Source: Sinotaia quadrata (taxonomy: Eukaryota > Mollusca > Gastropoda > Architaenioglossa > Viviparidae). From it: a stretch of 64,000 bases of DNA. The position numbers and the translations under genes are program-made. Location: assembly GCA_028829895.1 (NCBI GenBank), contig CM054179.1, forward strand, positions 102,075,375 to 102,139,374, given 5' to 3'. The notes under the pieces are model-generated. The model had not been told where the DNA came from and did not search any database. It saw nothing but the letters and a program-made list of their open reading frames with translations. The stretch's first letter is position 1. Every line of letters begins with the position of its first letter. Of the stretch, positions 34,116 to 45,080 are shown one piece after another.

Positions 34116-34846
34116 CTAGACAAAACTTAAACACGACAGCATATGTCAAAGGGGAGAGAACAAAGAAAATTGTTGAAACATAATTCAGAGTAATCGTTAT
34201 TGATGACGTTTTCCTTTTTCGACGTGCAAGGTAGTTTTGGTGAGCATCGCACACGCGCATATTCTTCACAGATGCAGCGAGACTCCACACTAGCACAGTG
34301 TTGCAGATGATCAGGAGCACGCACGGCATGAAAGAAGCAACGACGAAATCCGTCCACAACCATACTTCAGTTAAGAAAAAGAAATACTCCGAACTCCTTG
34401 GAGAACACTTTTGATTTGTACTAACTACTATTGTCCGGGACACTCAGCTCGTATCCATCAAAGAAATGACTGTTGAGCAAAATCATAAAAATTACCAATA
34501 TTCCTACAAAAAATCTCTGAACGTTTCTGCGAACACATTAAGCTGACACGATGCGGCCAGAGAACAGAAATTGCTCGCTGTGCTGTAATTGACACAAGCA
34601 GCCATGCCGACACTTGACGAGGGGCGTGATTACCAAAGGGAATTGACTTACAAGTAAGTGCATGCAAATTAAGGGGAGAAATCTCGAAAGCTTGCAATAC
34701 CCACGTTGCAGAGTGTCCAAAGTATATCAGGCATAGATCCGATGTTGCCAGCGCAGCGAAGAAGAAGTGTGTCGTGTCAAAGCCAATTCGGCGAAGCGTG
34801 ACAACATATCATACTGTTCTCTAAAGTACCTGAAGCAAAGATAAAG
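34116..34846 (-). pseudogene. Class A GPCR pseudogene, copy B
   Basis: Partner of the pseudogene at 2489..3285. It keeps helix 3 into helix 4 unbroken (AQRAISVLWPHRVSLMCSQK), which copy A lost through a 7-bp deletion. It shares the TAG at the second-loop Cys and the frameshift before helix 5. It has its own damage: the helix 1 region is scrambled (34770..34846), one base is added near 34508 in the helix 4 region, and about 45 bp after helix 6 are deleted. Helix 7 is absent. Not functional. Confidence 0.88.
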
Positions 34847-35723
34847 ACTAGATGTTTCATACAGACAAGAGAATTTTATAAGCACCTTATATTTCTTGTT
34901 TGTTTAATTTTTAAGACTCTTGCGCTGACGACTAAATGTTTCATACAAACAAGAAAATTTTATAAGCACCTTATATTTCTTGTTTGTTTATTTTTTCCAA
35001 AACAATTATACCTTCCGCATCATTGTTCTCTTCTAACTTGACAAAATTTATTTATAAATTAAAAATTCACAAAATGATGATTTCATTTCATTCGGTCCAA
35101 AGGTTACCTGAAAATACATATAAAATCATCAGACACATGCATTGTGTATAGTGTAATTACATACAGAAAGACTGGTACCGTCAAGAACTTCATTGTAAGT
35201 ATGGGCACACTTCATATAGAGAAAGAAAGAAATTCAAAAACCGAGCCAAAAAATGTAAAAATAATTTATATGAGGAACATACCACTACAATATAAGGAAG
35301 TGCAATCGATACAAATTTTCTGGTTTTGCTATTTGCCATTTAAATGAAATTTATAGCTGTCAGATAATTAGATATCCAACAATTTTCTTTAGACATTTAA
35401 ATATCTAGAAGTGTATTTAGAAATGTTGAGTTCTGAAATTGTACGCTGCTGAAAAACAACACAGTAATCATTTTAACACATGTCTGTGAAATGCAAATTA
35501 AAAATTAAACATATTGTTAAGACATTAACTATTAATTTATTATAGTCTGAAAGATAGATATGAAATCTTTTAATGCTTGATAATTAGTGCGAGGCAGGAA
35601 GTGGGTGTAAGTTTCGAAAAAAAAATTCCAGCCTATGTGATCGGAGGAGTGAGGTTCGTAACCTGATTATCCATATGCGAGGCTAGCAGAAAGTTGCGGA
35701 CACGCAGTTCTGTAGTGGTATTT

Positions 35724-35810
35724 CCTACTAGTCTGTTTTGCTGTTCCTATATCCTACTAGTCTGTTTTGCTGTTCCTATAACCTACTAGTCTGTTTTGCT
35801 GTTCCTATAA
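35724..35810. repeat. 29-bp tandem repeat, three units
   Basis: CCTACTAGTCTGTTTTGCTG units start at 35724, 35753 and 35782 and are almost identical. Confidence 0.96.
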
Positions 35811-36244
35811 CTTTTATAGAAGAATAAAATAGTCTTTACAATCATTAAGTGACAAAAGACCAGATTGCTAATAATCACATATGCACACTCACACGTGTTA
35901 TTTATGAGCACATATACATTGTTCACACACACACACACACATGTGAACTTTTGGATATCTATTTCTAGAGGAAACCTAAACTTCATGGTAGCTATCTTTG
36001 TTTTTTGTTGTTTTTGAAGTCTTCACCATTTTTAGATACATATGGAAAGAAACTTTCTCCAAATTAGATAATAATGTATTTAGCAAAATTGAAAAAAAAT
36101 TGTTTGCTTACTTCATAATTATAAGATATGTACTTCATCTAGTCACCGAAATTGTGTATTTATCGGTTTTATTAATGAAATCAGACAGGGTCAGAATATA
36201 AAAAAAGACAAATAAATTTGTGAATCTTCTAGAATGAAATGGTA

Positions 36245-36463
36245 TTATTCCAGATTTTGTTCTTTATGTTTTCTAGCATCTTCTACAGCTAGTGTCCTTG
36301 TCATTGGATGGTATGACTGGCACCTTTCAGGATCGTATGCGGTCTTGATCATAAGACAGCTGCTAATGGCATGATGTATTTCATCAATCATTGGTCTGTA
36401 CTTTGGCTTGCTATAGGTAGGTGAAAATGAAAGAATTAGCTTTGTTGAATAATTACTATGCAT
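36245..36463 (-). pseudogene. Possible Tctex1-type dynein light chain exon or relic
   Basis: The minus-strand frame gives KPKYRPMIDEIHHAISSCL, then AYDPERCQ, then MTRTLAVEDARKHKEQ. In Tctex1/DYNLT proteins the N-terminal half reads K-(F/Y)-(R/K)-P, an amphipathic helix, then Y-D-P-E-x-C, then (L)TK-x-L-S-x-x-I and K-E-L. The order and spacing fit, with a two- to three-residue insertion after the Cys. On the minus strand CCTACCTATAG just before the frame could be a 3' splice site (edge at 36410). The second half of the domain (the RYK-x-VV-x-V and CxWD parts) was not found downstream, and the frame ends at TAA. It is either one exon of a minus-strand gene or a fragment. Not recognised with certainty. 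Confidence 0.35.
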
Positions 36464-37502
36464 TTTCTGTCTAATATATGAACCATTTGTTTAATGCATT
36501 TCTTTTTTTTAAAATCAATATTTGGTTAGTGATGATAATTTAATAAACTGTTTTTATCAGAAATTCAGACAGTTTCTAAAATGTGGGTTTTCTAGGAGAT
36601 ATTTATCCTGTTAGTTCGGGTAACATCGGGTAACACAGTATTTCCTTATATAGATAAATAGATATATGTTTAGATTTAAAAAGTATAGTAGATCTTTGCA
36701 CATTTAGTTTGGATTTAGTACCTTTGCAATAAGCATATAACAGTTCTTTACACAGTTTAAACACAGTACACTTCAGATACCAATATGGATGATCTTTACA
36801 CATTTAATTTGAACACAATATAATTGCAATAACAATACAATAGTTTACATTTTTAATTTCAACATAGTACAGTTCAGATAACAATACATTATTTCTTTCC
36901 ACATTAAGTTTGGAAGCAGTACATTTTCATCAAAGTAATGGAAGGATCATAGTGAAAAGTGAAAAGTTGTGTATTTTTTAATATCATCAATCGTAACCTA
37001 ATTAATTAAATAGAGATGATAGATTTTATGATAATAAAATTGAAATGCAGTATTTTCTTTGAGTTGTTCAGACAATGGATTAAGTAACATCTTACTTAAT
37101 CCATTATAAATTACTCTATAAATTTTTTTTGACTACTAACTTCATATAGTTTTAGTTCATTGGTACTAAATATGTGTTCTTTTTAATTTTACTGAGTATT
37201 GAAAAAAAATTAACATAAATAAACTCTAAGTTGAATGTCAAGACTTGGATTACTGAAACAGTTGTAAGTTATTAAAGTCTTTACAATTTCTCATTTTCTA
37301 TATAAACCACCACATGGCATTGATCATAATAAATTTTGAACTCTTATAAAAAGTGTTTTATTTTGAGACATAAAATGGTTAAAGTAAATGTAATATTCCT
37401 CTGAGCACAACGAGTAGCAAACAATACCAAAGTATTAATTGTTTTACTTGTGTTTTTAGAAAGTAAGATGAACCACATTGAAATATCATGAGTATTTTTC
37501 AG

Positions 37503-37609
37503 GGCTTGTGACTACAGGAAAATTGTTTGAATTCGTCATTTTCACAGCTCGTTATCCATTTGTTCTTTTCAACATGGTGAACTTTGGTCTGACTAGTGCT
37601 CTAGGTCAG
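37503..37609 (+). CDS. SLC35B1: SLC35B1 penultimate coding exon
   Basis: SLC35B1 is a multi-pass ER membrane transporter of the nucleotide-sugar transporter superfamily, described as a UDP-galactose transporter homologue and as an ER ATP/ADP exchanger. This 107-bp exon is preceded by a T-rich tract ending CAG at 37500..37502 and followed by GTATGT at 37610. It begins with the last two bases of a split Gly-type codon and encodes 35 residues: LVTTGKLFEF, then ARYPFVLFNM, then NFGLTSALGQ. The vertebrate protein has the same pattern (a TG-x-LWEF, an ERYP and an FGLTSALGQ block). It ends in phase 0. Earlier exons, with the VLGKSCKPIPV block, were not found in the window on either side of the duplication, so the gene's 5' part is either far upstream beyond long introns or outside the window. 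Confidence 0.9.
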
Positions 37610-40600
37610 GTATGTAAATACTATCTATTATTTGGGGATTTATTTTGAGATAATATTATTGATTCAGGATATTGAGGAATAAAGATAGTATTGGAATGAG
37701 CTATATTGTTTTGAAAGGGATTATCATTGAGCTAGTTTATCATAGGTATTAAACAAAGCTCACAATCTTCATTATTACATTTAGGTTTTACTAACAACTT
37801 TACAATCAGGTCTGGCTTTTCTTTAATTCTTACTATTGCAAGTGATAAACTGAACGTTTTTATATACTAAGGGAGGCAACCTAACATTTTTGAAAAGTTG
37901 TAAACGTTCAAATTTAATTATTTATTTTGTTCTTTTATTTTTTTAATTATCCAAAGTAGGTCATTGACATAGTAATGAAAGCTGTTTTCTTTTACTTTTT
38001 AATGACAATTTTTAAAGACCAGCCAACAAGGATTGATTGCTGATAATTTTTTTTTTTTACAAGACTTTTAAAATGTTTTCTTTACTACATTTTGCTTTCG
38101 AAAATTTAATTTATTGCTCTACTTTGAAATTACCGCCATTGCAGCATTATAGTACTTTTAAAAAAAATACACCATTAAAAATTGCAGACATTGAGAGTTT
38201 GATTTCACACCACTAAATTAGCAGATGGGTAGTCTGTTTCTTAACATAGCTCTGCCATTTGTCTTTATGAAATACTGTTGTTAAAATGGCTGAAAATTTA
38301 TTGAGTAACCATGTTTCTCTTTTTCAAAAATTTTTAAAATTAAAAATGTTCATAGAGATTATTTCAACAAACATTTGAGCTTGTTATATAGTTTTTATTA
38401 AATATATTTTAAATTAGATGTCATCATACAAGTAGTTAAAGATTTCTGAAATAGTCTTAGTGTATAAAGAAAAAGATATGTGTGCACATACATGTATATT
38501 TGTGTATCTTTTTCTTGAGTAGTCCAGTAGTTATGCACTCAGCAAGATCTTATAAAATATTGGTCTTTCTGTACAGATAAAAATTTAATTTGTTATTGAG
38601 TAAATGTTGCCAAAATCAGTACTGTGAAGTGTTTTGTCTCTTTTCCTTGACCATATGACTAGTTAATCCTTTTAAAGTGATTCCCTGGTGAAACATCCAG
38701 CACAGACTGCCTCCCAAGAAAGATCCCAGAGTTAATTCATTCTAAGCACTTGGTCATCATATGCTTGGTGGAGGGAAATTATTTTATATTCTTTATAATA
38801 CATCTTTGTGAAAGAAGTTCCTGTTTAGCATCGAGTTACTTCCCTTTGTATACTGGTGTTTTAAACATTATTTTGAAAATCTTGAAATGGTACGGAAAAA
38901 CATGATGGTCTTTTTCAAGCCAGGGAAACAATGTTTTTTTCTAAGGGTCTTGAAAAAGTACTTGCACTAATTTACAGGTCTAATTGGATCTCATTCATCA
39001 TTTACTCTCTTCTAATACTGCTGATCAATGAACAATAACAGTATGTCATTTAAACCATTTCTTCAATGAATAAGTACAAATCTAGAATAGTAATACACTT
39101 TTGTGGAGTGCTAACATATGGGTTAAGATAAGGCATCATTCCGTATTATTTCACCAGATCTTTGTATTTTATCAAGGCTGTGTATTTGCCATTTTTGTAA
39201 GGCAACCCATTCTAAACTATGGTGCTAGGATAGATATTCCAAACAACAGTTTGATCTGCTGAAAATAATATATGTATTGTGTATACATATTTTATTTAAT
39301 CTAATGAAGGTTCATTTGATGTAAGTAGTTCACTTAACTGAAATGAAATACGGTTAGCACAAGTGTGCTTAACTGATAAATAGTACATGCATGCATATAT
39401 ATATAGCAAGTCATGCAAAATTTTTGTTCACTTTTCCCTCTTAACAGTCACATTGCCATAGTACTGACATTATGCATATTTTTTACTTTCTCAAATGTTG
39501 TCATAATTGATTTTTGTTTGTTTATTTCTGCCTATAGTTAAATAGTGCAGTATAATTTGATAAAATATACTACATTTAATTTAGTGTTCTCCTGCAACAA
39601 ATAAGAATACAAAGAGATATATATTCAATCATTATTGGATATACATATTGCCATTAAATATCATAATAAAGTGATGGTCATCAGTTATGCTTATTTGTAT
39701 AAATAATGTACTTTTCATTCATTGAACATATTTTTTTTTTGCATCCTTTTGCTGCTTTAATTACTAATTGTGCATTTGGTTTTGCTCATTTCAGCCTTTC
39801 TGATTTTCTTTACCATTTCATTACTGGGCTTTTACTAGATCCATTGGTTAGGTTTACATAACATCATTGTATAATCATTATGCATTATTTTTAACTTAGG
39901 GAAATTACAAAAGTATCTTATTATTTTTACACAAGAGCAAATAGTACTCTGCCTAGCTTCTGCTTTGACTTAATTTTGTTTCAAGTCCGAGCTGTGCTGG
40001 TTTGTGATGAACGTATTTCAGTTTATTTCATCATTACATGTTTTGTTTAAAGCAATTAAATGATTCATTCCTGTACTTGTAGCATGCTTGTGTGATTGCT
40101 CACACAGAATATTTTGGCAACCATGATGCCCAAAGGTACAGTGAAGACCATCCAATGCACATATACTGGTCACCCTAACTAGACAACTTTTGTCAGCACC
40201 CTGACAGAAGTGACTCTGTTGTTCTTATGCCACAGTCACCCCAACACATGATGGGCCTCTGATGTCTGACATTAAATCCTAATCCCTGGCCACTGACCAT
40301 GGCTAAAAATATACTGAGCAGTACTTGCTTATTTCTTGTTATGTTGCTACAAAATCATTTTCTCCTATTCTTTAAAACTTCAGACACACAGAAGTATTCA
40401 ACATAGCCTTCTACAAGGTTCAAACATAATGTTAACATTGAAAAGAATTATGCTGTTGATATCAGCAGCTAAGAGGTACGTGGCAGAATTAGGCAAGCAT
40501 TTTCAAAATAGCACTACAAACTACAAATACAAGTTAGAAATGAGGAATATTAGAAAAAATATTGACAAAATAATTACCATTATAATAAATGTACAATGTA

Positions 40601-41755
40601 TTAATTATGTGATTAATTCACTGGTGGCATTTTAGATCTTTATATACCTAAAATGGAATAGAAACCTTGTAACCAACACCACTTTTTAAAAAAAATGGAT
40701 TGTTTTTAAATAGCAAGTTTATTCAAAACATTTAGATGCCCTGTTTGCCTGCTACACAATAGCCTCCCTTTAATTTCTCTTCAACTGCATCTGCATAAGC
40801 ACTGCTTACTAGCACCTAGTTGTATTTGTGATCACATTCATGTGTTGCATCTGGTTTGTATAAATATACTGTAGTTAGAAAGGTTCCTAAAAAATTCTTC
40901 GGGTTCTGGCATGGTTTTATGTCAGCCTGCCAGATGAGATGGCTGCCCATTGCCAGTTATCCTTCTAATTAACATAATCACATGCATTTGATTTTCTTTT
41001 TTAAAATTGTTTATATATTCGGAAGTTCTGGTGCACCTGTTTGTTAAAGTATATATTCTGAAGTTTTGATGCACCTGTTTGTTAAAGTATATATTCTGAA
41101 GTTTTGATAAACCTGTTTGTTAAAGTATATATTCTTAAGTTCTGGTGCACCTGTTTGTTAAAGTATATATTCTGAAGTTTTGATGCACCTGTTTGTTAAA
41201 GTATATATTCTGAAGTTTTGATAAACCTGTTTGTTAAAGTATATATTCTTAAGTTCTGGTGCACCTGTTTGTTAAAGTTCTGATGCATGTATGTCCCCAC
41301 TGTCTTGTGGCAGTTCTGACAGTAACCTCTAGCAAACAGATGTCTGTTAGTTTTTGATTATGAGGTCACATTTTGAGCAGCATCTAGTTAACTTCTCCCT
41401 GACATTTACTCTATTGTGGTCTAATTGAAATTTGAATGTTTAAGAATTAAATATAGTTTCTTTTAAAATGCCTGTGAATTGTTTTGCTGTGCGTACTCAT
41501 ACCCTTTGTTTATATTTGGTAGTTCTCCCAGTTGTAACTGGTTGTCTATCATCTTCTCTTTAAAATTGCCATTACCATAGTGACTGATTGAATATAGGGT
41601 AGCATTGATCTTTTTTCATGTAATCAGCAAGATTTAACTGTCATCACCCAGCAGTACTTGATAATTGGAAATTTACTGAGCTGGTATTTGTAGTAAATTT
41701 TATAATTGTACATGTCAAATTTTATGATAAAAGTGTTTTTTTCATCTCTTTGCAG
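37610..41755 (+). other. SLC35B1: SLC35B1 last intron
   Basis: GT-AG intron of 4146 bp (GTATGT donor, TCTCTTTGCAG acceptor), phase 0. AT-rich, with a 38-bp minisatellite at 41011..41285. A 99-codon plus-strand frame at 40336..40635 has no recognised domain. A more balanced segment at 40080..40320 (many CA and CC) may be an old transposon but was not identified. Confidence 0.85.
41011..41285. repeat. 38-bp minisatellite with three-unit higher-order repeat
   Basis: Units with CACCTGTTTGTTAAAGTATA are spaced exactly 38 bp apart (landmarks 41033, 41071, 41109, 41147, 41185, 41223, 41261). The variable bases before ACCTG cycle GGTGC, GATGC, GATAA, GGTGC, GATGC, GATAA, GGTGC, giving a 114-bp higher-order unit. 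It lies within the last SLC35B1 intron, about 470 bp before the final exon. Confidence 0.96.
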
Positions 41756-41956
41756 ATGTTTATCTTTATAAGTGTGACGTCTTTTGGACCCTTAACATGC
41801 TCCATCATCACAACTACACGAAAGTTCTTTACTATATTGGGCTCTGTAATCATATTTCAGAACCCAATGGTTGACAGACAATGGATTGGTACTATTTTGG
41901 TGTTTATAGGTCTTGGGTTGGATGGTGCTTATGGTAAAGAAAAGAAAATGAGATGA
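41756..41956 (+). CDS. SLC35B1: SLC35B1 last coding exon (C-terminus)
   Basis: This phase-0 exon encodes the C-terminal 66 residues, with the two last membrane helices. The highly conserved [20 protein letters not shown] block lies in the first helix and following loop, and the [15 protein letters not shown] block in the last helix. The protein ends GKEKKMR-stop. KKMR puts lysines at -3 and -4, a textbook KKxx signal for COPI retrieval to the endoplasmic reticulum, and the vertebrate protein also ends in a dilysine-type tail. The join to the previous exon (..SALGQ | MFIFISV..) is collinear with the family (..SALGQSFIFMTV..). The start is a splice acceptor. A TTG 6 bp upstream that opens the frame is intronic. 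Confidence 0.95.
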   Translation: MFIFISVTSFGPLTCSIITTTRKFFTILGSVIIFQNPMVDRQWIGTILVFIGLGLDGAYGKEKKMR

Positions 41957-43140
41957 TGACGTGTTTTGCCTGTTCTTGTTTTTCAGACCAAACTTTAATT
42001 TAAAAAATATTTTCAATTCTCGTGTTATGTTTTCCGCTTAAGTTGATGGATTAAAAAATGCCTCTAGTGTAATCTCATTGATGAAGTAGTTTTATTATGG
42101 TTACAATTATTTCTCTGAATTTTTAAATTGTACATGACAGTTTTAGTTAATATACTTAATATTTTTAGCATTCATGCATTCCAGCTAAATTTTAAGAATG
42201 TACCAGTTCACTTTCAAGACATTTTATGATATACCCAATCCCTATAAACATTTTCATATCATATTCTTAGTGTAATGACATTGTTTTATTGAATGTCAAC
42301 CCTTGCCTGTCTGTCTTGCCTGTTTTGATCTTAAAATTGATGCACTATTTTTTTTTAGACCCATAGCAATCTATGCTCAAAACCTAACTGACAAGGACAA
42401 AACAGTTAACAAAGGGATACTACATCAGCTTCACCTAGTTATCTGTTCTTGAATTCAATCTGCATCCACCCATCTTTCAATCTGTTATATCAGTTTAGCT
42501 GACTATACCTCCTTTCCGAGTGTAGAAACTTTTAAACATTATATTTTATTTATATAAATTAAAATTTTGAGCATTTATTTGACATATTAACTGTCCACTT
42601 AGTATAGTTGAATTTTGTTTTGAAAATTATTTTTAGTTTCTTAGTTAATGAAAAATTAATATTATAATTAAATCACAACAAGAAACAATAGAACTATAAA
42701 ATTTTCTTTGCTTACTGATAATTGATATACAAAAACACTTTCTTGCTCACATTTTTCTTATTACGATATGATAGTATGTGTTTGAACATGAAAGATTAAG
42801 AAAATTAAATAATGATTTTTTATCTAGAGTAGATCAGTTACCAATGTTTGGTTCTGGTAAATGCATCTGGTGTAGCATAGCTACTTCTCCCAAGTGGTTT
42901 ATATTTTGTACTTTTTCTTAGTGTTTTTAAATTTAGTCACTGTTTTTGCTCAGTGAAGAACTGAAACTGAATGTTACTTTTTAGTTGTAAATCTAGTGTG
43001 ACTGAGTTGCATAGAAAGAAAAGAAAACAAACAAAAATCAATTTGCATCTTCACTTTATAAGAGAGACTATTTTGTGAGATTATTTCTAACCGGATCCAG
43101 TTTTACAATCAAAGAAATAAAACACCAGACCATTACCAAG
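41957..43140 (+). other. SLC35B1: SLC35B1 3' untranslated region (probable)
   Basis: AT-rich sequence without coding frames. A clear AATAAA is at 43116..43121, so the untranslated region may be about 1.2 kb. The end is inferred from this signal only. Earlier weaker variants exist. Confidence 0.45.
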
Positions 43141-44385
43141 TCATTCTCTAATAAGTTGTTTGAATTCTTGTAAATATATAATGGGTTTTACTATAAATAC
43201 CTGGTGTAACTGTTTTTATTAATAGCTGCCATCTAGTTAGATAAGTTTTTTTTGAATATATTGAATGTGTTTTGAATATTCATACTGCATTTTTTGTATT
43301 GTTTGTTTTTAATGCTTTAGGAGTTTTATATGTTTATATTGTTATACAGTAGTAATAAGGTTTTCCATTCTCTCGTCTTTGATCATCTCATTTTTTCTAT
43401 CTACCTCTCTCACTCTTTCTTTCTCTCTTCTATGTTGCCGTCTGTCTTCCTCTGACTTTCTTCGTCATCTCAACGCTAACAGCTTATTTTTTTCACTCAC
43501 ACCATTAATAGCACAAGAGCATTAGAAACTCTTGTGACCTGTTATTTTATAGGAATGAATTTCATTGTGATAAAACCAAGATTGAAATTTAACAGATTCT
43601 AAGTTTGTCGATAGTGAGTTTTGCATCCTTTGAACAAGATTAATGCTGAAAATAATATAGGTAATTTGTGCTATGGATTTTTTAAAGTATTTTTGCGAAT
43701 GAAAATAGAATAAATATTACTGCCACTTTAATAATAACAAAATTCAAAAAGTCTCACTTCTTAAAATTAAAAGAGAGAAGAAATCGTCATTCATTTCTGT
43801 AAAATCTTCATCTCATCATCAAGCTTCATCACTTTCAATCAAAATTAGACAAGTTGTGCTCAGATTATTGTAGCTGAAGGATGAAGAGTCTTAAACCTTT
43901 TCCATACACTTCCCACATTGTCTTTATTTGTAACATTGGAATTCCAAAAACACAAACTGTCTAATGATGCAGAATGCTAAATATGTGTTCATGTCTCTTT
44001 AATGTTCCTGAAATGTGACAGTATTTATTCCTGTAATGAATGAATTTGATTGTCACTTCATGCTGTGTTGAGGACATATCAGTTTAAAATGTGCAAATTC
44101 TCTGACGTTCCTGAATAAATTACAGCATTAATATAGGAAGGGGGAAAATTTCCTATCTTTAAGAAAAAAGCAATAAAAACTGCTCGTTTCTGAAGACAAA
44201 AGAACAATGTGTGAACCAGAAGAATGTAGGTATTATTGTAAAGGTATGGTTTTAGAATTTTTTTTTTTTTAAAGCCACTTTGAAAAAAACTGTGTAAAAG
44301 ATTTTGTTAGTGACTTTTGTCATATTGCAATTTTTATCATATGAGTTTAAAATAATGACTTAGTGTGACACCACACTAGTTATAC
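43141..44385. other. Gene-free stretch downstream of SLC35B1
   Basis: AT-rich DNA with a pyrimidine-rich patch at about 43380..43460. No exon recognised. Confidence 0.45.
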
Positions 44386-44850
44386 GATTATTATTAATTA
44401 ATAACCCATAACTAATTACGAGTGATAAGAATCTTGGCGGATATGCGGGTGCTGTAAACGTTTCTCTCTTCCACAATATTAGAGACAAACATTTACAGTC
44501 ACACAGTATTTCCGTAGGCGGGAAACGTCTTACTAAAGGAGAAGATAAATCCGTCTTTTAATCTATATTTAGTGATTACCCCCTCCACCTACTTTCTTCT
44601 TCAACTGTGTAAGAAAGTAAAGAAATTTATTAAATCAACTATCAAATATACAATATGTGAATAAAATCAAGAGTGTTGACATTTACATCACTTAGAAGTT
44701 CGGTTTATCTAGCATAGACATATGCATCAATATTCAATTAACATGAATATGTAATCAAGTTCAGAGATAGCAGGGATATGAGAGGAGGGTTTCAGAGAAA
44801 TATTTAAGTTAATGACATAACCTGTTCAAATATGGCTGCTGTCGCCAGTA
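44386..44850. repeat. Dispersed repeat, relative of 62837..63370
   Basis: TTATTATTAATTAATAACCC, CCATAACTAATTAC, a GAATCTT block, GCTGTAAACGTTTCTCTCTT, CCACAATATT, ACAAACATTTAC and CTTACTAAAGGAGAAGA occur in the same order and orientation at 62837..63080. Identity is lower farther right. The family is unidentified. Confidence 0.7.
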
Positions 44851-45080
44851 CGTGTTTCAGACGGTTGCAACAAGTCTTTCTTATTTAGGCAGTGGCCCCA
44901 CGTCTCCTCTAGAGGCAAGTCACACAACTCTTCCAGGATCTTCGACGTGCTCTCCAAGTACACCGTAGAGAAACATCCTGATTTTTCACATGTGCTATCA
45001 AGCACATCAGGAGGAATGTTCTTGATTTTCTGTGAGCGTTTACTCAACACACCACGAGGAACATTCAAAATAATCTTGAA
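44826..45080 (-). other. Open frame of unknown nature
   Basis: An approximately 80-codon minus-strand frame reads with normal-looking composition (LNVPRGVLSKRSQKIKNIPP, later KILEELCDLPLEETWGHC) and no low complexity. It overlaps the right end of a dispersed repeat, so a transposon remnant or an isolated exon are both possible. No domain was recognised and no clear splice sites frame it. Confidence 0.25.

Larger units (their letters stand above)
31685..35631. repeat. Segmental duplication, copy B (partner 1..4262)
   Basis: Direct-orientation copy of 1..4262. It is about 300 bp shorter because of several deletions. It also has a private tandem duplication of about 75 bp at 34848..34995 (two units of GATGTTTCATACA(G/A)ACAAGA). 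It contains the E-box repeat with three intact CACGTG sites, a TC/AC microsatellite and receptor pseudogene copy B. It ends with ATTCCAG at 35631. Confidence 0.93.
35632..37502. other. Upstream intron or intergenic DNA before the SLC35B1 exons
   Basis: Contains three 29-bp repeats at 35724..35810, a short CA run at about 35924..35942 and a possible minus-strand dynein-light-chain-like exon at 36245..36410. Otherwise AT-rich. No plus-strand exon matching earlier SLC35B1 segments was found, so this is probably intronic. Confidence 0.45.

Noticed and set aside
40336..40635. 99-codon frame as an additional exon of SLC35B1
   Set aside because: There is no family similarity, and the SLC35B1 protein is collinear across the intron without it.
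41750..41755. Translation start at the TTG opening the last SLC35B1 frame
   Set aside because: TTG is not a normal eukaryotic start, and TTTGCAG is the 3' splice site. The protein continues from the upstream exon.
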